The position numbers and the translations under genes are program-made. Source: Pseudomonadota bacterium (GTDB taxonomy: Bacteria > Pseudomonadota > Gammaproteobacteria > Steroidobacterales > Steroidobacteraceae). Taken from it: DNA of 9,325 nucleotides. Where the stretch lies: assembly GCA_021826035.1 (NCBI GenBank), contig JAKBBE010000111.1, forward strand, positions 1-9,325, read 5' to 3'. The notes beneath the pieces were generated by a model that saw only the letters and a list, made by a program, of their open reading frames with translations, made no database searches and had not been told where the DNA came from. Shown here piece after piece: positions 1 through 7,260 of this stretch. Position 1 is the stretch's first letter; every line of letters begins with the position of its first letter.

Positions 1-230
1 ATCTGGCGCCGAAGGAGTTCGCGCTGCTGTCGCTGCTGGCGCGCCGCCAGGGCGAGGTGCTCTCGCGGTTCGTCATCGCCGAGCAGGTCTGGGACATGAA
101 CTTCGACAGCGACAGCAACGTCGTGGATGTCGCGGTGCGCCGGCTGCGGCGCAAGGTGGACGATCCCTTCCCGGTGAAGCTCATCTACACCGTACGGGGC
201 ATGGGATATGTTCTGGAAGCACGCGGCTGA
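1..230 (+). CDS. OmpR/PhoB-family response regulator, C-terminal part (5' end outside window)
   Basis: The visible frame begins at base 3 and gives 75 residues ending at TGA 228-230. It is the winged-helix DNA-binding domain of a transcriptional response regulator. Visible hallmarks are [15 protein letters not shown] (transactivation-loop entry), [13 protein letters not shown], then [18 protein letters not shown] (recognition helix region) and the closing beta-hairpin [13 protein letters not shown]. The [11 protein letters not shown] wording is typical of the CusR/CopR/IrlR heavy-metal group rather than PhoB or OmpR proper. The phosphoacceptor receiver domain lies left of the window. It overlaps the start of the sensor kinase gene by 23 bp, the usual arrangement for a co-translated cognate pair. 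Its likely targets are the TGAC/GTCA sites upstream of the efflux operon, which is an inference. The inducing metal or compound cannot be read from this fragment. Confidence 0.93.
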   Translation, partial: LAPKEFALLSLLARRQGEVLSRFVIAEQVWDMNFDSDSNVVDVAVRRLRRKVDDPFPVKLIYTVRGMGYVLEARG

Positions 231-1662
231 CGCCGGAGTGGGCCGCGCGCGGCGCGCGGCGATGACGACGTGGCTGACGCTGTACTACACGGCAGCCTCG
301 GCAGTCCTGCTGGGCGCGGCTTGCGCACTCTTTTATTTTAGGCTCCAGCATAGTCTCGATGACTCCAGCTGGGATTCGCTCGAGGAGAAGACGGGCGTGG
401 TCACCCAGCTGCTCGAGCACATGCCCGCCGGGCGCACCGGGGTGCCGCCGGAGGTGGCGCAGGAGGCGCAGATCTCGGGCAACTTCCGTTCGCGCTTTCT
501 GCTGCGCGTGCTCGATGCGCGCCGCCACGTGCTCATCGAGACCCCGGGCATGAGTGCGCAGTTGCCCGATGCGCGCTTCCCGTGGGTGCGCCCCGGCCAG
601 AGCGAGGCGCGCGGGGAATTCCGGCGCGATCACCGCCGTTACCTGCTGATCTCCGCGGCGCTCCCGGCGGGGCGCGCCGGGGGCGTGCCGTGGCGTCTGC
701 AGGCCGCCCTCGACATGAGTCCCGTGCAGCAGTTGCTCGCGGCGTACCTGCGCCAGATGCTGCTGGTGCTCGCCGGCGGGGTGGTGCTCGCCGCGCTCAT
801 CGGCCGGGCCGTTGCCCGGCGCGGCCTGCGTCCGATCGGGGACATCGCCCGAGCGACCGAGCGGGTCGGCGCCGAGCGGCTGCACGAGCGGATCGGGGCG
901 GCCGGCTGGCCGGCGGAGCTGACCGCGCTCGCCGCCGCCTTCGACGGCATGCTCGAGCGGCTGCAGCAGTCCTTCGAGCGGCTCGAGCAGTTCTCGGCCG
1001 ATATCGCCCACGAGCTGCGCACGCCCATCAACACGCTGATCGGCGAGGCGCAGGTCGCGCTCGCCCATGAGCGCAGCGCCGCGGAGTATCTGGAGGTGCT
1101 GCACTCGGCGCTCGAGGAGTACGGCCGGCTGGCGCGCATGATCGACAGCATGCTGTTTCTCGCCTACGCCGATCACACCCGCCGCGCCGCCGAGCGCACC
1201 GTGCTCGATGCGCTGCACGAGATGCAGACGGTGGCCGAGTTCTACCAGCCGCTCGCCGAGGAGTCCGGCGTGCGCGTGCAGTGCGGCGGCTCGGCCGACC
1301 TGTTTGCCGATCCGCAGCTGCTGCGCCGGGCGCTGAGCAACCTGGTCGCGAACGCCCTGAAGCACACCCCGCGCGGCGGCAGCGTGCGCCTCGAGGCTGA
1401 CGCCACGCCCGAGGGCGGCTGCCGGCTGAGCGTGCTCGACTCCGGCCGCGGCATCGGCGCGCAACACCTGCCGAAACTCACCGATCGCTTCTACCGCGTC
1501 GATTCATCGCGCGGCGCGGCGCAGGGTGGCGCGGGCCTCGGGCTGGCCATCGTGAAGTCCATCATGGGCCTGCACGGCGGGACGCTCGAGGTCGACAGCG
1601 AACTCGGCGCCGGGACCGCGGTGCGTCTTTACTTTCCGCCGGCCGAGCCCCCCGCGCACTGA
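208..1662 (+). CDS. Membrane sensor histidine kinase, CusS/heavy-metal-sensor type
   Basis: A 484-residue inner-membrane kinase that should autophosphorylate and pass phosphate to the regulator encoded just upstream. TM1 spans about residues 22-44, a periplasmic sensor region 45-183, TM2 184-203 and a HAMP linker about 204-257. The H-box is [14 protein letters not shown] with phospho-accepting His268. The N-box is [11 protein letters not shown] with Asn382. The G1 box is DSGRGIG starting at Asp411, followed by the F-box region ([10 protein letters not shown]) and the G2 box [10 protein letters not shown] from about residue 440. All ATP-binding motifs look intact. Length and order fit the CusS/CopS/SilS family. 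ATG 208 was chosen because it gives the usual overlap with the regulator and has a GGGG tract about 8 nt upstream; ATG 262 (Met19, just before TM1) is a real alternative. The sensor region has scattered His and Met but no Cys, and no metal site I recognise, so the signal is unassigned. Confidence 0.93.
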   Translation: MFWKHAADAGVGRARRAAMTTWLTLYYTAASAVLLGAACALFYFRLQHSLDDSSWDSLEEKTGVVTQLLEHMPAGRTGVPPEVAQEAQISGNFRSRFLLRVLDARRHVLIETPGMSAQLPDARFPWVRPGQSEARGEFRRDHRRYLLISAALPAGRAGGVPWRLQAALDMSPVQQLLAAYLRQMLLVLAGGVVLAALIGRAVARRGLRPIGDIARATERVGAERLHERIGAAGWPAELTALAAAFDGMLERLQQSFERLEQFSADIAHELRTPINTLIGEAQVALAHERSAAEYLEVLHSALEEYGRLARMIDSMLFLAYADHTRRAAERTVLDALHEMQTVAEFYQPLAEESGVRVQCGGSADLFADPQLLRRALSNLVANALKHTPRGGSVRLEADATPEGGCRLSVLDSGRGIGAQHLPKLTDRFYRVDSSRGAAQGGAGLGLAIVKSIMGLHGGTLEVDSELGAGTAVRLYFPPAEPPAH

Positions 1663-1683
1663 TCCGGCGGGGCATCGCGGCCA

Positions 1684-1722
1684 GATGACCGTTTGGTCAT
1701 CTTCAGGTCATGCTGCCGTCAG
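1684..1722 (+). promoter_or_regulatory. Operator-like array upstream of the RND operon: CusR-box-like palindrome plus phased GTCA half-sites
   Basis: A perfect 7-bp inverted repeat GATGACC / GGTCATC with a 4-nt centre occupies 1684-1701. Its core is TGAC (1686-1689), six bases, GTCA (1696-1699). Two more GTCA half-sites follow at 1707-1710 and 1718-1721, so the three GTCA copies are exactly 11 bp apart. TGAC-N6-GTCA is the core geometry of the E. coli CusR box, and 11-bp half-site spacing is typical of OmpR/PhoB-family regulators. The site lies between the CusS-like kinase gene and the efflux operon, where an autogenously linked regulator would be expected to bind. Geometry is seen directly; binding by the adjacent regulator is inferred. 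Confidence 0.62.
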
Positions 1723-1733
1723 GATCGCCTCGC

Positions 1734-1739
1734 TATCGT
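1734..1739 (+). promoter_or_regulatory. Possible -10 element of the RND operon promoter
   Basis: TATCGT matches TATAAT at 4 of 6 positions. It starts 12 nt after the last GTCA half-site, close to the spacing at which OmpR/PhoB-class activators replace the -35 element. No good -35 hexamer is visible, as expected for an activator-dependent promoter. A start near 1746 would give a leader of about 43 nt before ATG 1789. The match is weak on its own; its position is the main support. Confidence 0.35.
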
Positions 1740-1771
1740 TCGCCCCGTGCGGCCGCACGGCCGTGTGAAGC

Positions 1772-1777
1772 GAAAGG
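1772..1777 (+). promoter_or_regulatory. Candidate ribosome binding site deciding the RND pump start
   Basis: GAAAGG lies 11 nt before ATG 1789. It is a loose Shine-Dalgarno, but the protein starting at 1789 begins MSLVRLALRRPYTIF, the expected cytoplasmic lead-in to TM1 of an RND pump. The longer reading frame back to TTG 1693 would run through the operator and predicted promoter and adds 32 residues with no RND similarity. Confidence 0.5.
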
Positions 1778-1788
1778 CGGATGCGCTG

Positions 1789-4700
1789 ATGAGTCTGGTG
1801 CGGCTCGCGCTGCGGCGCCCCTACACGATATTCGTCCTGGTGGTCGGTGTGATCGCCGGGGCCTTGCTCGCCATCAACAAGATGTCCGCGGACGTCTTCC
1901 CGCCGCTCGGCGTTCCGACCATCTACGTCGCCCAGCCCTACCCGGGAATGACCGCGGCGCAGATGGAGGGATTTCTCACCTATTACTACGAGTACAACTT
2001 TCTCTACATCACCGGCATCCGCGAGGTCGAGGCGCGCTCGATCGAGGGTGCGGCGCTGCTGAAGATCACCTTCCAGCCCGGCACCAACATGGCGCAGGCG
2101 ATGTCCGAGACCGTGCAGTACGTGAACCGAGCGCACGCCTACATGCCGCCCGGAACGGTGCCGCCGTTCATCGTGCGCTTTGACGCCGGCAGCGTGCCGG
2201 TCGGCTATCTGGCCTTCTCCAGTCCGACGCGCACCGTGGCGCAGATGCAGGATCTGGCGCTGAACACCGTCCGTCCGATGTTCGCCACGCTCCCCGGGGT
2301 GTCCGCCGAGGCGCCGTTCGGTGGCAGCGCGCGCACCGTGATCGTCTCGCTCGACCCGGCGAAGCTGCAGGCCTACCGCCTCTCGCCCGATCAGGTGGTG
2401 AGCGCGATCGCGAAGTCCGAGACCATCAGCCCGGCGGGCAACATCGATCTGGGCACGCGCAATCCGGTCGTGGAACTGAACTCCATTGCGCACAACATCG
2501 CGGATCTGGCCGCCGTGCCGATCCGCACCGGCACCTTTCCGGCGGTGTTCGTGCGCGACGTCGGCTCGGTGGCCGATGGTGCCGACATCACCACCAGCAT
2601 CGCGCTGGTCGATGGGCATCCGACCGTCTATCTGCCGGTCACCAAGCGGGCGGATGCCTCGACGCTCACGGTGGTCAATGAGGTCAAGGCAAACCTCGGG
2701 CGCTTCCAGGCGGCGCTGCCGCCCGACGTGCACATCCACTACGTGCTCGATCAATCCCCGTTCGTGACCCGCGCCATCGGCAGTCTGACTCTGGAAGGGG
2801 CGCTCGGGGCGCTGCTCGCCGGGGCGATGGTGCTGCTGTTTCTGCGCGACTGGCGCAGCGCCTTCATCGTCGTGCTGAATATTCCGCTGGCGTTGCTCGC
2901 CGCCGTGCTCGCGTTGTGGCTCACCGGGCAGAGCATCAACCTCATGACGCTCGGGGGTCTGCTGCTCGCCGTCGGCATCCTGGTCGATCAATCCACGGTG
3001 GTGATCGAGAACATCCACACCCACCTCGTACATCAGGAGAGCGTCGAGCGTGCGGTGCTCGATGCCTCGCACGAGGTGGTGATCCCGCTGCTGATCGCGA
3101 TGCTGTGCGTCGTGGCAGTGTTCCTGCCGTCCTTCGCCATGCAGGGCGCGGCGCGCGCGCTGTTCGTGCCGCTGTCGCTCGCGGTCGGCTTCTCGATGAT
3201 CGCCTCCTACCTGCTCGCCAACACGCTGGTGCCGGTGCTGTCGGTATGGGCGTTCCGGCGCTGGCATCATTCCGGGGAGGCCGCCGAGCACGATCCGGGT
3301 CTGATCGTGCGGTTGCAGGGGGCCTATGGCCGCTATCTTCAGCCGCTGGTGCACCGCCGCGCGCGCGTGCTCCTGGGGTACCTGCTCGTCTGCGCCGCGC
3401 TGCTGGGGCTGCTCGCGCCACGGCTCGGGACCGACATCTTCCCGCGGGCCGAGTCCGGTCAGGCCCAGGTGCAGATGCGTCTCGGACTGCCCCCCGGTAC
3501 GCGCCTCGAGCTGACCGTACAGGCGGTGCAGCGCGTGCTCGGGCTGATCAAGCATGACGCCGGGGCGCATTCGATCCAGGTCTCCCTCGCGCTCGCCGGG
3601 GTGCACGGCTCGCCGTTTCCGAGCAACTTCATCTATCTCTGGAACAGCGGACCGCACGAGGCGGTGCTGCAGGTGCAATTTCGTCCGTCGGTGCATCTGG
3701 ATCTGGCGGCGTTTCGCGATCGGCTGCGGCGCGACATCGCCCGTCAGCTGCCGCAGGTGCGCGTGTCGTTCGAACCGGCCGACATCGTCAGCCGGGTGAT
3801 GAGCTTCGGGGCCTCGACCCCGATCGAGGTCGATGCCATCGGTGCGGATCTGCGCACCGATCGCGCCTACGCGCAGCGGATCCGCCAGCAACTTGCAGCG
3901 CTCGGCATGCTGCGCGACGTGCAGTTCGGTCAGCCGCTGCAGTACCCGGCGGTGCGGGTCGAGGTGGACCGCGAGCGCGCCGGGCTCCTCGGCGTGACGC
4001 AGCACGATGTGATCCAGTCGCTGACGCCCGCGACCGCCTCCAGCCGCTACACGCAGCGGATCTTCTGGGCAGGCCCGAGCGGCATCGCCTACGCGGTGCA
4101 GGTGCAGATCCCGCAGCATCGGCTGAGCTCGCTCGAGGACCTGCGCGACGTGCCGATCGCCAGCCGCGACGGCACCCCGCAACTGCTGCGCAACCTCGGC
4201 AGCATCGAGCCCGGCACCGTGGTCGGGGAGTACGACGATCACGACAACCAGCATTACGCCTCGGTGACGGCCAACTTCGAGGGCACCAGCCTCGGGCAGG
4301 CCGCCACCGCCGTGCGGCGCGCGATCGCCGCCGCCGGGGAGCCGCCGGCCGGCGTCAGCGTGGCGGTGCGCGGGGAAGTACAGACGATGGGCGAGCTGAT
4401 GGGCGCACTCAGCGGCGGGCTGCTGCTGGCGGTGTTCGTCATCGCGCTGCTGCTGGTGGCCAACTTCCAGTCCTGGGAGCTCGCGCTGGTGACGATTGCG
4501 AGCGTCCCGGCGGTGTTGGTCGGAGTGGTGGTGATGCTGCTCGCAACCGGCACGACGCTCAATCTCGAATCCTTCATCGGGGCGATCATGGCCATCGGGG
4601 TGGCGATCGCCAACGCGATTCTGTTCGTCACCTTCGCCGAGCGGGCGCGCCTTGCGGGACAGAGCGCCGCCGAGGCCGGCGTGAGCGGGGCGGTGAGCCG

Positions 4701-4956
4701 CCTGCGCCCGATCGTCATGACCACGCTGGCGATGATGGCCGGGATGCTGCCGATGGCGGCCGGCTGGGGCGAGGGCGGTCAACAGGCCGCGCCGCTCGGC
4801 CGGGCCGTGATCGGCGGGCTGGCCCTGGCGACGCTCGCGACGCTGTGGGTCCTGCCGGCGGTATTTGCCCTGATTCGTGCGCAGGCGCCGCGCCGCTCGC
4901 CTTCGTTGGATCCTGATGAACTGGCGCGGCTGCACCATGAGGAGGTCCGAGGATGA
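1789..4956 (+). CDS. RND-family efflux pump, inner-membrane permease subunit (HAE-like, AcrB superfamily)
   Basis: A 1055-residue proton-driven exporter of the AcrB/AcrF superfamily, expected to form a trimer that passes substrates to the adaptor and TolC channel encoded next. TM1 is about residues 12-30, followed by porter-domain sequence (SADVFPPLGVPTIYVAQPYPGM). A TM2-TM6 block holds GGLLLAVGILVDQSTVVIENIHTHL, and a second half repeats the plan with TM8-TM12 (LNLESFIGAIMAIGVAIANAILF, then RPIVMTTLAMMAGMLPMA). The TM4 motif is not the DFG-VDG form of heavy-metal (CusA/CzcA) pumps, so it groups with hydrophobe/amphiphile-like members. Oddities: the AcrB Asp407-Asp408 pair is Asp400-Gln401 here, and the position of AcrB Lys940 is Ala941. 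Both are expected to alter the proton relay. The reading frame is intact and length is normal. Stop TGA 4954-4956 overlaps the adaptor start (ATGA). Substrate unknown. Confidence 0.93.
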   Translation: MSLVRLALRRPYTIFVLVVGVIAGALLAINKMSADVFPPLGVPTIYVAQPYPGMTAAQMEGFLTYYYEYNFLYITGIREVEARSIEGAALLKITFQPGTNMAQAMSETVQYVNRAHAYMPPGTVPPFIVRFDAGSVPVGYLAFSSPTRTVAQMQDLALNTVRPMFATLPGVSAEAPFGGSARTVIVSLDPAKLQAYRLSPDQVVSAIAKSETISPAGNIDLGTRNPVVELNSIAHNIADLAAVPIRTGTFPAVFVRDVGSVADGADITTSIALVDGHPTVYLPVTKRADASTLTVVNEVKANLGRFQAALPPDVHIHYVLDQSPFVTRAIGSLTLEGALGALLAGAMVLLFLRDWRSAFIVVLNIPLALLAAVLALWLTGQSINLMTLGGLLLAVGILVDQSTVVIENIHTHLVHQESVERAVLDASHEVVIPLLIAMLCVVAVFLPSFAMQGAARALFVPLSLAVGFSMIASYLLANTLVPVLSVWAFRRWHHSGEAAEHDPGLIVRLQGAYGRYLQPLVHRRARVLLGYLLVCAALLGLLAPRLGTDIFPRAESGQAQVQMRLGLPPGTRLELTVQAVQRVLGLIKHDAGAHSIQVSLALAGVHGSPFPSNFIYLWNSGPHEAVLQVQFRPSVHLDLAAFRDRLRRDIARQLPQVRVSFEPADIVSRVMSFGASTPIEVDAIGADLRTDRAYAQRIRQQLAALGMLRDVQFGQPLQYPAVRVEVDRERAGLLGVTQHDVIQSLTPATASSRYTQRIFWAGPSGIAYAVQVQIPQHRLSSLEDLRDVPIASRDGTPQLLRNLGSIEPGTVVGEYDDHDNQHYASVTANFEGTSLGQAATAVRRAIAAAGEPPAGVSVAVRGEVQTMGELMGALSGGLLLAVFVIALLLVANFQSWELALVTIASVPAVLVGVVVMLLATGTTLNLESFIGAIMAIGVAIANAILFVTFAERARLAGQSAAEAGVSGAVSRLRPIVMTTLAMMAGMLPMAAGWGEGGQQAAPLGRAVIGGLALATLATLWVLPAVFALIRAQAPRRSPSLDPDELARLHHEEVRG
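4940..4945 (+). promoter_or_regulatory. Strong Shine-Dalgarno for the adaptor gene, inside the pump gene
   Basis: AGGAGG sits 7 nt before ATG 4953, within the last codons of the pump gene. It fixes the adaptor start at 4953 rather than the later Met22/Met23 codons, and supports coupled translation across the ATGA overlap. Confidence 0.75.
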
Positions 4957-5825
4957 TCTGCAATGCATTGTTCCGTCGGCGGCGCGTGAGCGCCGGGCAC
5001 ACGCGGTGGAGGGCGATGATGTGGGCCGGGGCGATCGGCGTGACGGGTGCGGCGGGACTCGCCGCGGCCGGTGAGGCGCGCGCGGTGCACGTCACGACGC
5101 TGGTGCTGCCGGCTCACGTGGTCGCGTATCAGGCCGCGCTCATCACGGCGAAGGTGGCCGGTTTCGTCAAACGCATTCCGGTCGACACGGGGGATCGGGT
5201 CAAGGCCGGCCAGCTCATCGCGGTGCTCGAGGTCCCGGAGCTCGAGGCGGACCGGGTGAAGTACCGCGCGCAGCTCCAGGTGGCCGAGCGCAACTTCACC
5301 CGCGTGCAGGAGGCGGCCAAGGCGGCCCCCGATCTGGTGACGCCGCAGCAGGTGGATCTGGAGCGCGGACGGCTCGAAGTGGCGCGGGCGGAATTCACCC
5401 GCATTGAGGCGCTGCTGCGCTACGCGCGGGTCACGGCACCGTTCTCCGGCACGATCACGGCGCGCTACGTCGATCCGGGCGCCTTCGTGTCGGTGCCGAC
5501 CGCGGGCACGCCGCGCGGTGCGGCGATCGTGACTCTGATGAGTTTGAGCCGGGTGAGAGTGCAGATCCCGGTGCCGGAGAATGTGGCCGCGCAAGTGCGC
5601 CCGGGCACCGCCGCGGTGATCCGCAGTCCGTCGCTTCCCGGGCAGCGCATCCGCGCGAGCGTCACCCGCGTCAGCTACGCACTGGCGAGGGACAGTCAGA
5701 CCATGCTCGCGGAGATCGACACGGTGAACCCTGGCCATGACCTGCTGCCTGGGATGTACGTCTCGGTGCAACTGACGACGCACCCGGTGCCGGTCCTCGC
5801 GGGCGCGCACCGGGGTGTGCACTGA
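4953..5825 (+). CDS. RND periplasmic adaptor (membrane fusion protein), unusually short
   Basis: A 290-residue HlyD/AcrA-type adaptor linking the RND pump to the TolC channel across the periplasm. Residues 22-44 form a hydrophobic export signal or anchor ending EARA; there is no lipobox Cys. The first lipoyl half is about 60-95 (ITAKVAGFVKRIPVDTGDRV, then GQLIAVLEVPE). A short alpha-helical hairpin spans about 97-153, and the second lipoyl half is about 156-180 (ARVTAPFSGTITARYVDPG). A beta-barrel domain covers about 190-276 (VQIPVPENVAAQVRPGTAA, later LLPGMYVSVQL). The protein then stops within 14 residues, so the membrane-proximal domain found in AcrA-type adaptors (normally 350-400 residues) is absent. 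No frame downstream restores it, and the tolC gene begins immediately, so this looks like natural shortness rather than a frameshift. It overlaps both neighbours (ATGA and TGATG), giving a coupled operon. Confidence 0.88.
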   Translation: MICNALFRRRRVSAGHTRWRAMMWAGAIGVTGAAGLAAAGEARAVHVTTLVLPAHVVAYQAALITAKVAGFVKRIPVDTGDRVKAGQLIAVLEVPELEADRVKYRAQLQVAERNFTRVQEAAKAAPDLVTPQQVDLERGRLEVARAEFTRIEALLRYARVTAPFSGTITARYVDPGAFVSVPTAGTPRGAAIVTLMSLSRVRVQIPVPENVAAQVRPGTAAVIRSPSLPGQRIRASVTRVSYALARDSQTMLAEIDTVNPGHDLLPGMYVSVQLTTHPVPVLAGAHRGVH

Positions 5826-7174
5826 TGGGCTCGCCCGCCGCGCCGCTGCGCGGGGCACTCGCGCTCGGCCTCGCGCTGCTCGGTGCGGGTCCGGCGTACG
5901 CCGGTGCGTCGGCCCCCGAGGTGCCCGCGACCGTGCAGCGCATCGATCTGGCGACCGCGCTACGCCTGGCGGGGGTGAACAACCTGGATCTGGCGCGGGT
6001 GCGCGCCGCGCAGCATCAGGCGCAGGCCGCCAACGATGCCGCGACGCTGCGGTTCGTGCCGAGCCTGACCGTCGGGGAGAGCCTTGCGCAGCGCACCGGT
6101 GCGGATCAGCAGACCAGCGGGGCGATGCTCGAGGTGGACAAGCAGCTGTATCGACGCGCCGCGACGGTGGCGCTGTCCGTCGAGCTCGGCGATGCGATCT
6201 TCAGCAAGCTCGCGGCCCTGCAACTGCAGCGTGCCGCCGGCGAGGACGTCGACGCCGAGCGCGCCGCCGCGCTGCTCGCCACCGCCAATGCCTACTTCGA
6301 TCTGGTCAGCGCGGTGGCCGAGCGGGACATCGCCGTGCAGTCGGTGCAGATCTCGCAGGACTATCAATCGCAGCTCGAGCGCGCCGCGGCCATCGGCCTG
6401 ACCAACCGCAGCGAGGCGTTGCGTCTGGCCGTGCAGACTCAGCAGGCGAGGGTCGCGCTGCGCGGCGCCGAGGCGCACGTGCGAATCTGCGGGGCGCGAC
6501 TCGCCGTGGTGCTGCGGATCGATCCGGCCGTGGTGCTCAGGCCCGCCGAGCACCTGGCGGCCACGCCGCGGCTCGTGCGGCTCGATACGCCGCTCACGCA
6601 GCTGATCCACACGGCGCTGCGTGAGCGCCCGGAGCTGAAGGCGAGCGCCGCGGCGCTGGCGGCAGCCGAGCAACAGCGCTCGGGGGCGAAGTACGGTCCG
6701 CTCATTCCTTCGATCGGCGCGGTCGCGCTCTACGGCCAGGCGCGCGGCGCGGCGGGTGGGGCGCTCAGTCCCTACCGTGCGGTGCACGATTATGCCGTCG
6801 GACTCAGCTGGCGGTTCGGGCCCGGCGGACTGTTGGATTTCAGTCGCACCGAAGCGGCCGATGCCCAACTCGAGCGCCGGCAGATCCTCGCCGAGCAACT
6901 GCGCCAGGGCATCATCGAGCAGGTGGTGAGCGCGCTCACCCAGGCCCAGAGCGCACAGGATCAGATGCAGATGGCGCAGCGCGGGGTCGCGCTCGCCGAG
7001 CGCAGTCTGCAGCTCAGTATGCAGCGGAAGAACTTCGGAGTGTATGCCGTGACCGAGGTGATCCAGGCGCAGCAGGACTTCGCCCACGCGCGCAGCAGCG
7101 ATGCCGAGGCGCTCTCGAACTATGCCAAGGCGCAGTACGCGCTCGCCGCGGCGATCGGACGGCTCGGCCACTAG
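5825..7174 (+). CDS. TolC-family outer-membrane efflux channel
   Basis: A 449-residue outer-membrane factor that should form the trimeric exit duct of the pump. Residues about 9-26 (LRGALALGLALLGAGPAYA) are a signal peptide with a likely cut after AYA. No lipobox Cys is present, so it is not a CusC/OprM-type lipoprotein. Two tandem OEP repeats are apparent. The first covers about 40-235 with long heptad-rich helices (LATALRLAGVNNLDLARVRAA; ALLATANAYFDLVSAVAERDIAVQ). The second covers about 255-449 (LIHTALRERPELKASAAALAAAEQQ; ERSLQLSMQRKNFGVYAVTEVIQAQQDF). Length is typical. Its ATG overlaps the adaptor stop (TGATG), and no strong Shine-Dalgarno is visible, so translation probably depends on coupling. 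It is the last gene of the operon, followed by a long hairpin. Confidence 0.93.
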   Translation: MGSPAAPLRGALALGLALLGAGPAYAGASAPEVPATVQRIDLATALRLAGVNNLDLARVRAAQHQAQAANDAATLRFVPSLTVGESLAQRTGADQQTSGAMLEVDKQLYRRAATVALSVELGDAIFSKLAALQLQRAAGEDVDAERAAALLATANAYFDLVSAVAERDIAVQSVQISQDYQSQLERAAAIGLTNRSEALRLAVQTQQARVALRGAEAHVRICGARLAVVLRIDPAVVLRPAEHLAATPRLVRLDTPLTQLIHTALRERPELKASAAALAAAEQQRSGAKYGPLIPSIGAVALYGQARGAAGGALSPYRAVHDYAVGLSWRFGPGGLLDFSRTEAADAQLERRQILAEQLRQGIIEQVVSALTQAQSAQDQMQMAQRGVALAERSLQLSMQRKNFGVYAVTEVIQAQQDFAHARSSDAEALSNYAKAQYALAAAIGRLGH

Positions 7175-7185
7175 CACCGGCGGGA

Positions 7186-7221
7186 CTCGCACCCTCTGCG
7201 CCACGGCGCAGAGGGTGCGAG
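7186..7221. terminator. Bidirectional hairpin between convergent tolC and porin genes
   Basis: CTCGCACCCTCTGCGCC (7186-7202) is followed after two bases by its exact reverse complement (7205-7221). As RNA it would fold as a 16-bp stem with a CACG tetraloop. It lies 12 bp past the tolC stop and 39 bp past the porin stop, an ideal place for a shared terminator. Neither strand has a U-run after the stem, so it is not a classical intrinsic terminator; it may protect 3' ends or act with Rho. Confidence 0.7.
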
Positions 7222-7260
7222 CGTCTCGCCGCGGGCGCTTCCGTGCGCGCCTCGGGGAGC

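Noticed and set aside
181..1467. 428-codon minus-strand frame opposite the sensor kinase gene
   Set aside because: Shadow frame of the kinase gene, low-complexity and without motifs.
1693..1788. TTG start giving a 1087-residue pump
   Set aside because: The extra 32 residues overlap the operator palindrome and predicted promoter and do not resemble an RND N-terminus.
1708..4968. 1086-codon open frame on the minus strand opposite the pump gene
   Set aside because: Its composition is Arg/His/Gln/Gly-rich with no recognisable domain. Such antisense frames arise from GC-rich third positions opposite a long real gene, and the plus strand encodes a clear RND pump.
5815..6624. Possible frameshifted continuation of the short adaptor in another frame
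   Set aside because: The alternative plus-strand frame is Arg/Ala/Gly-rich and shows no membrane-proximal-domain pattern; it is a shadow of tolC.
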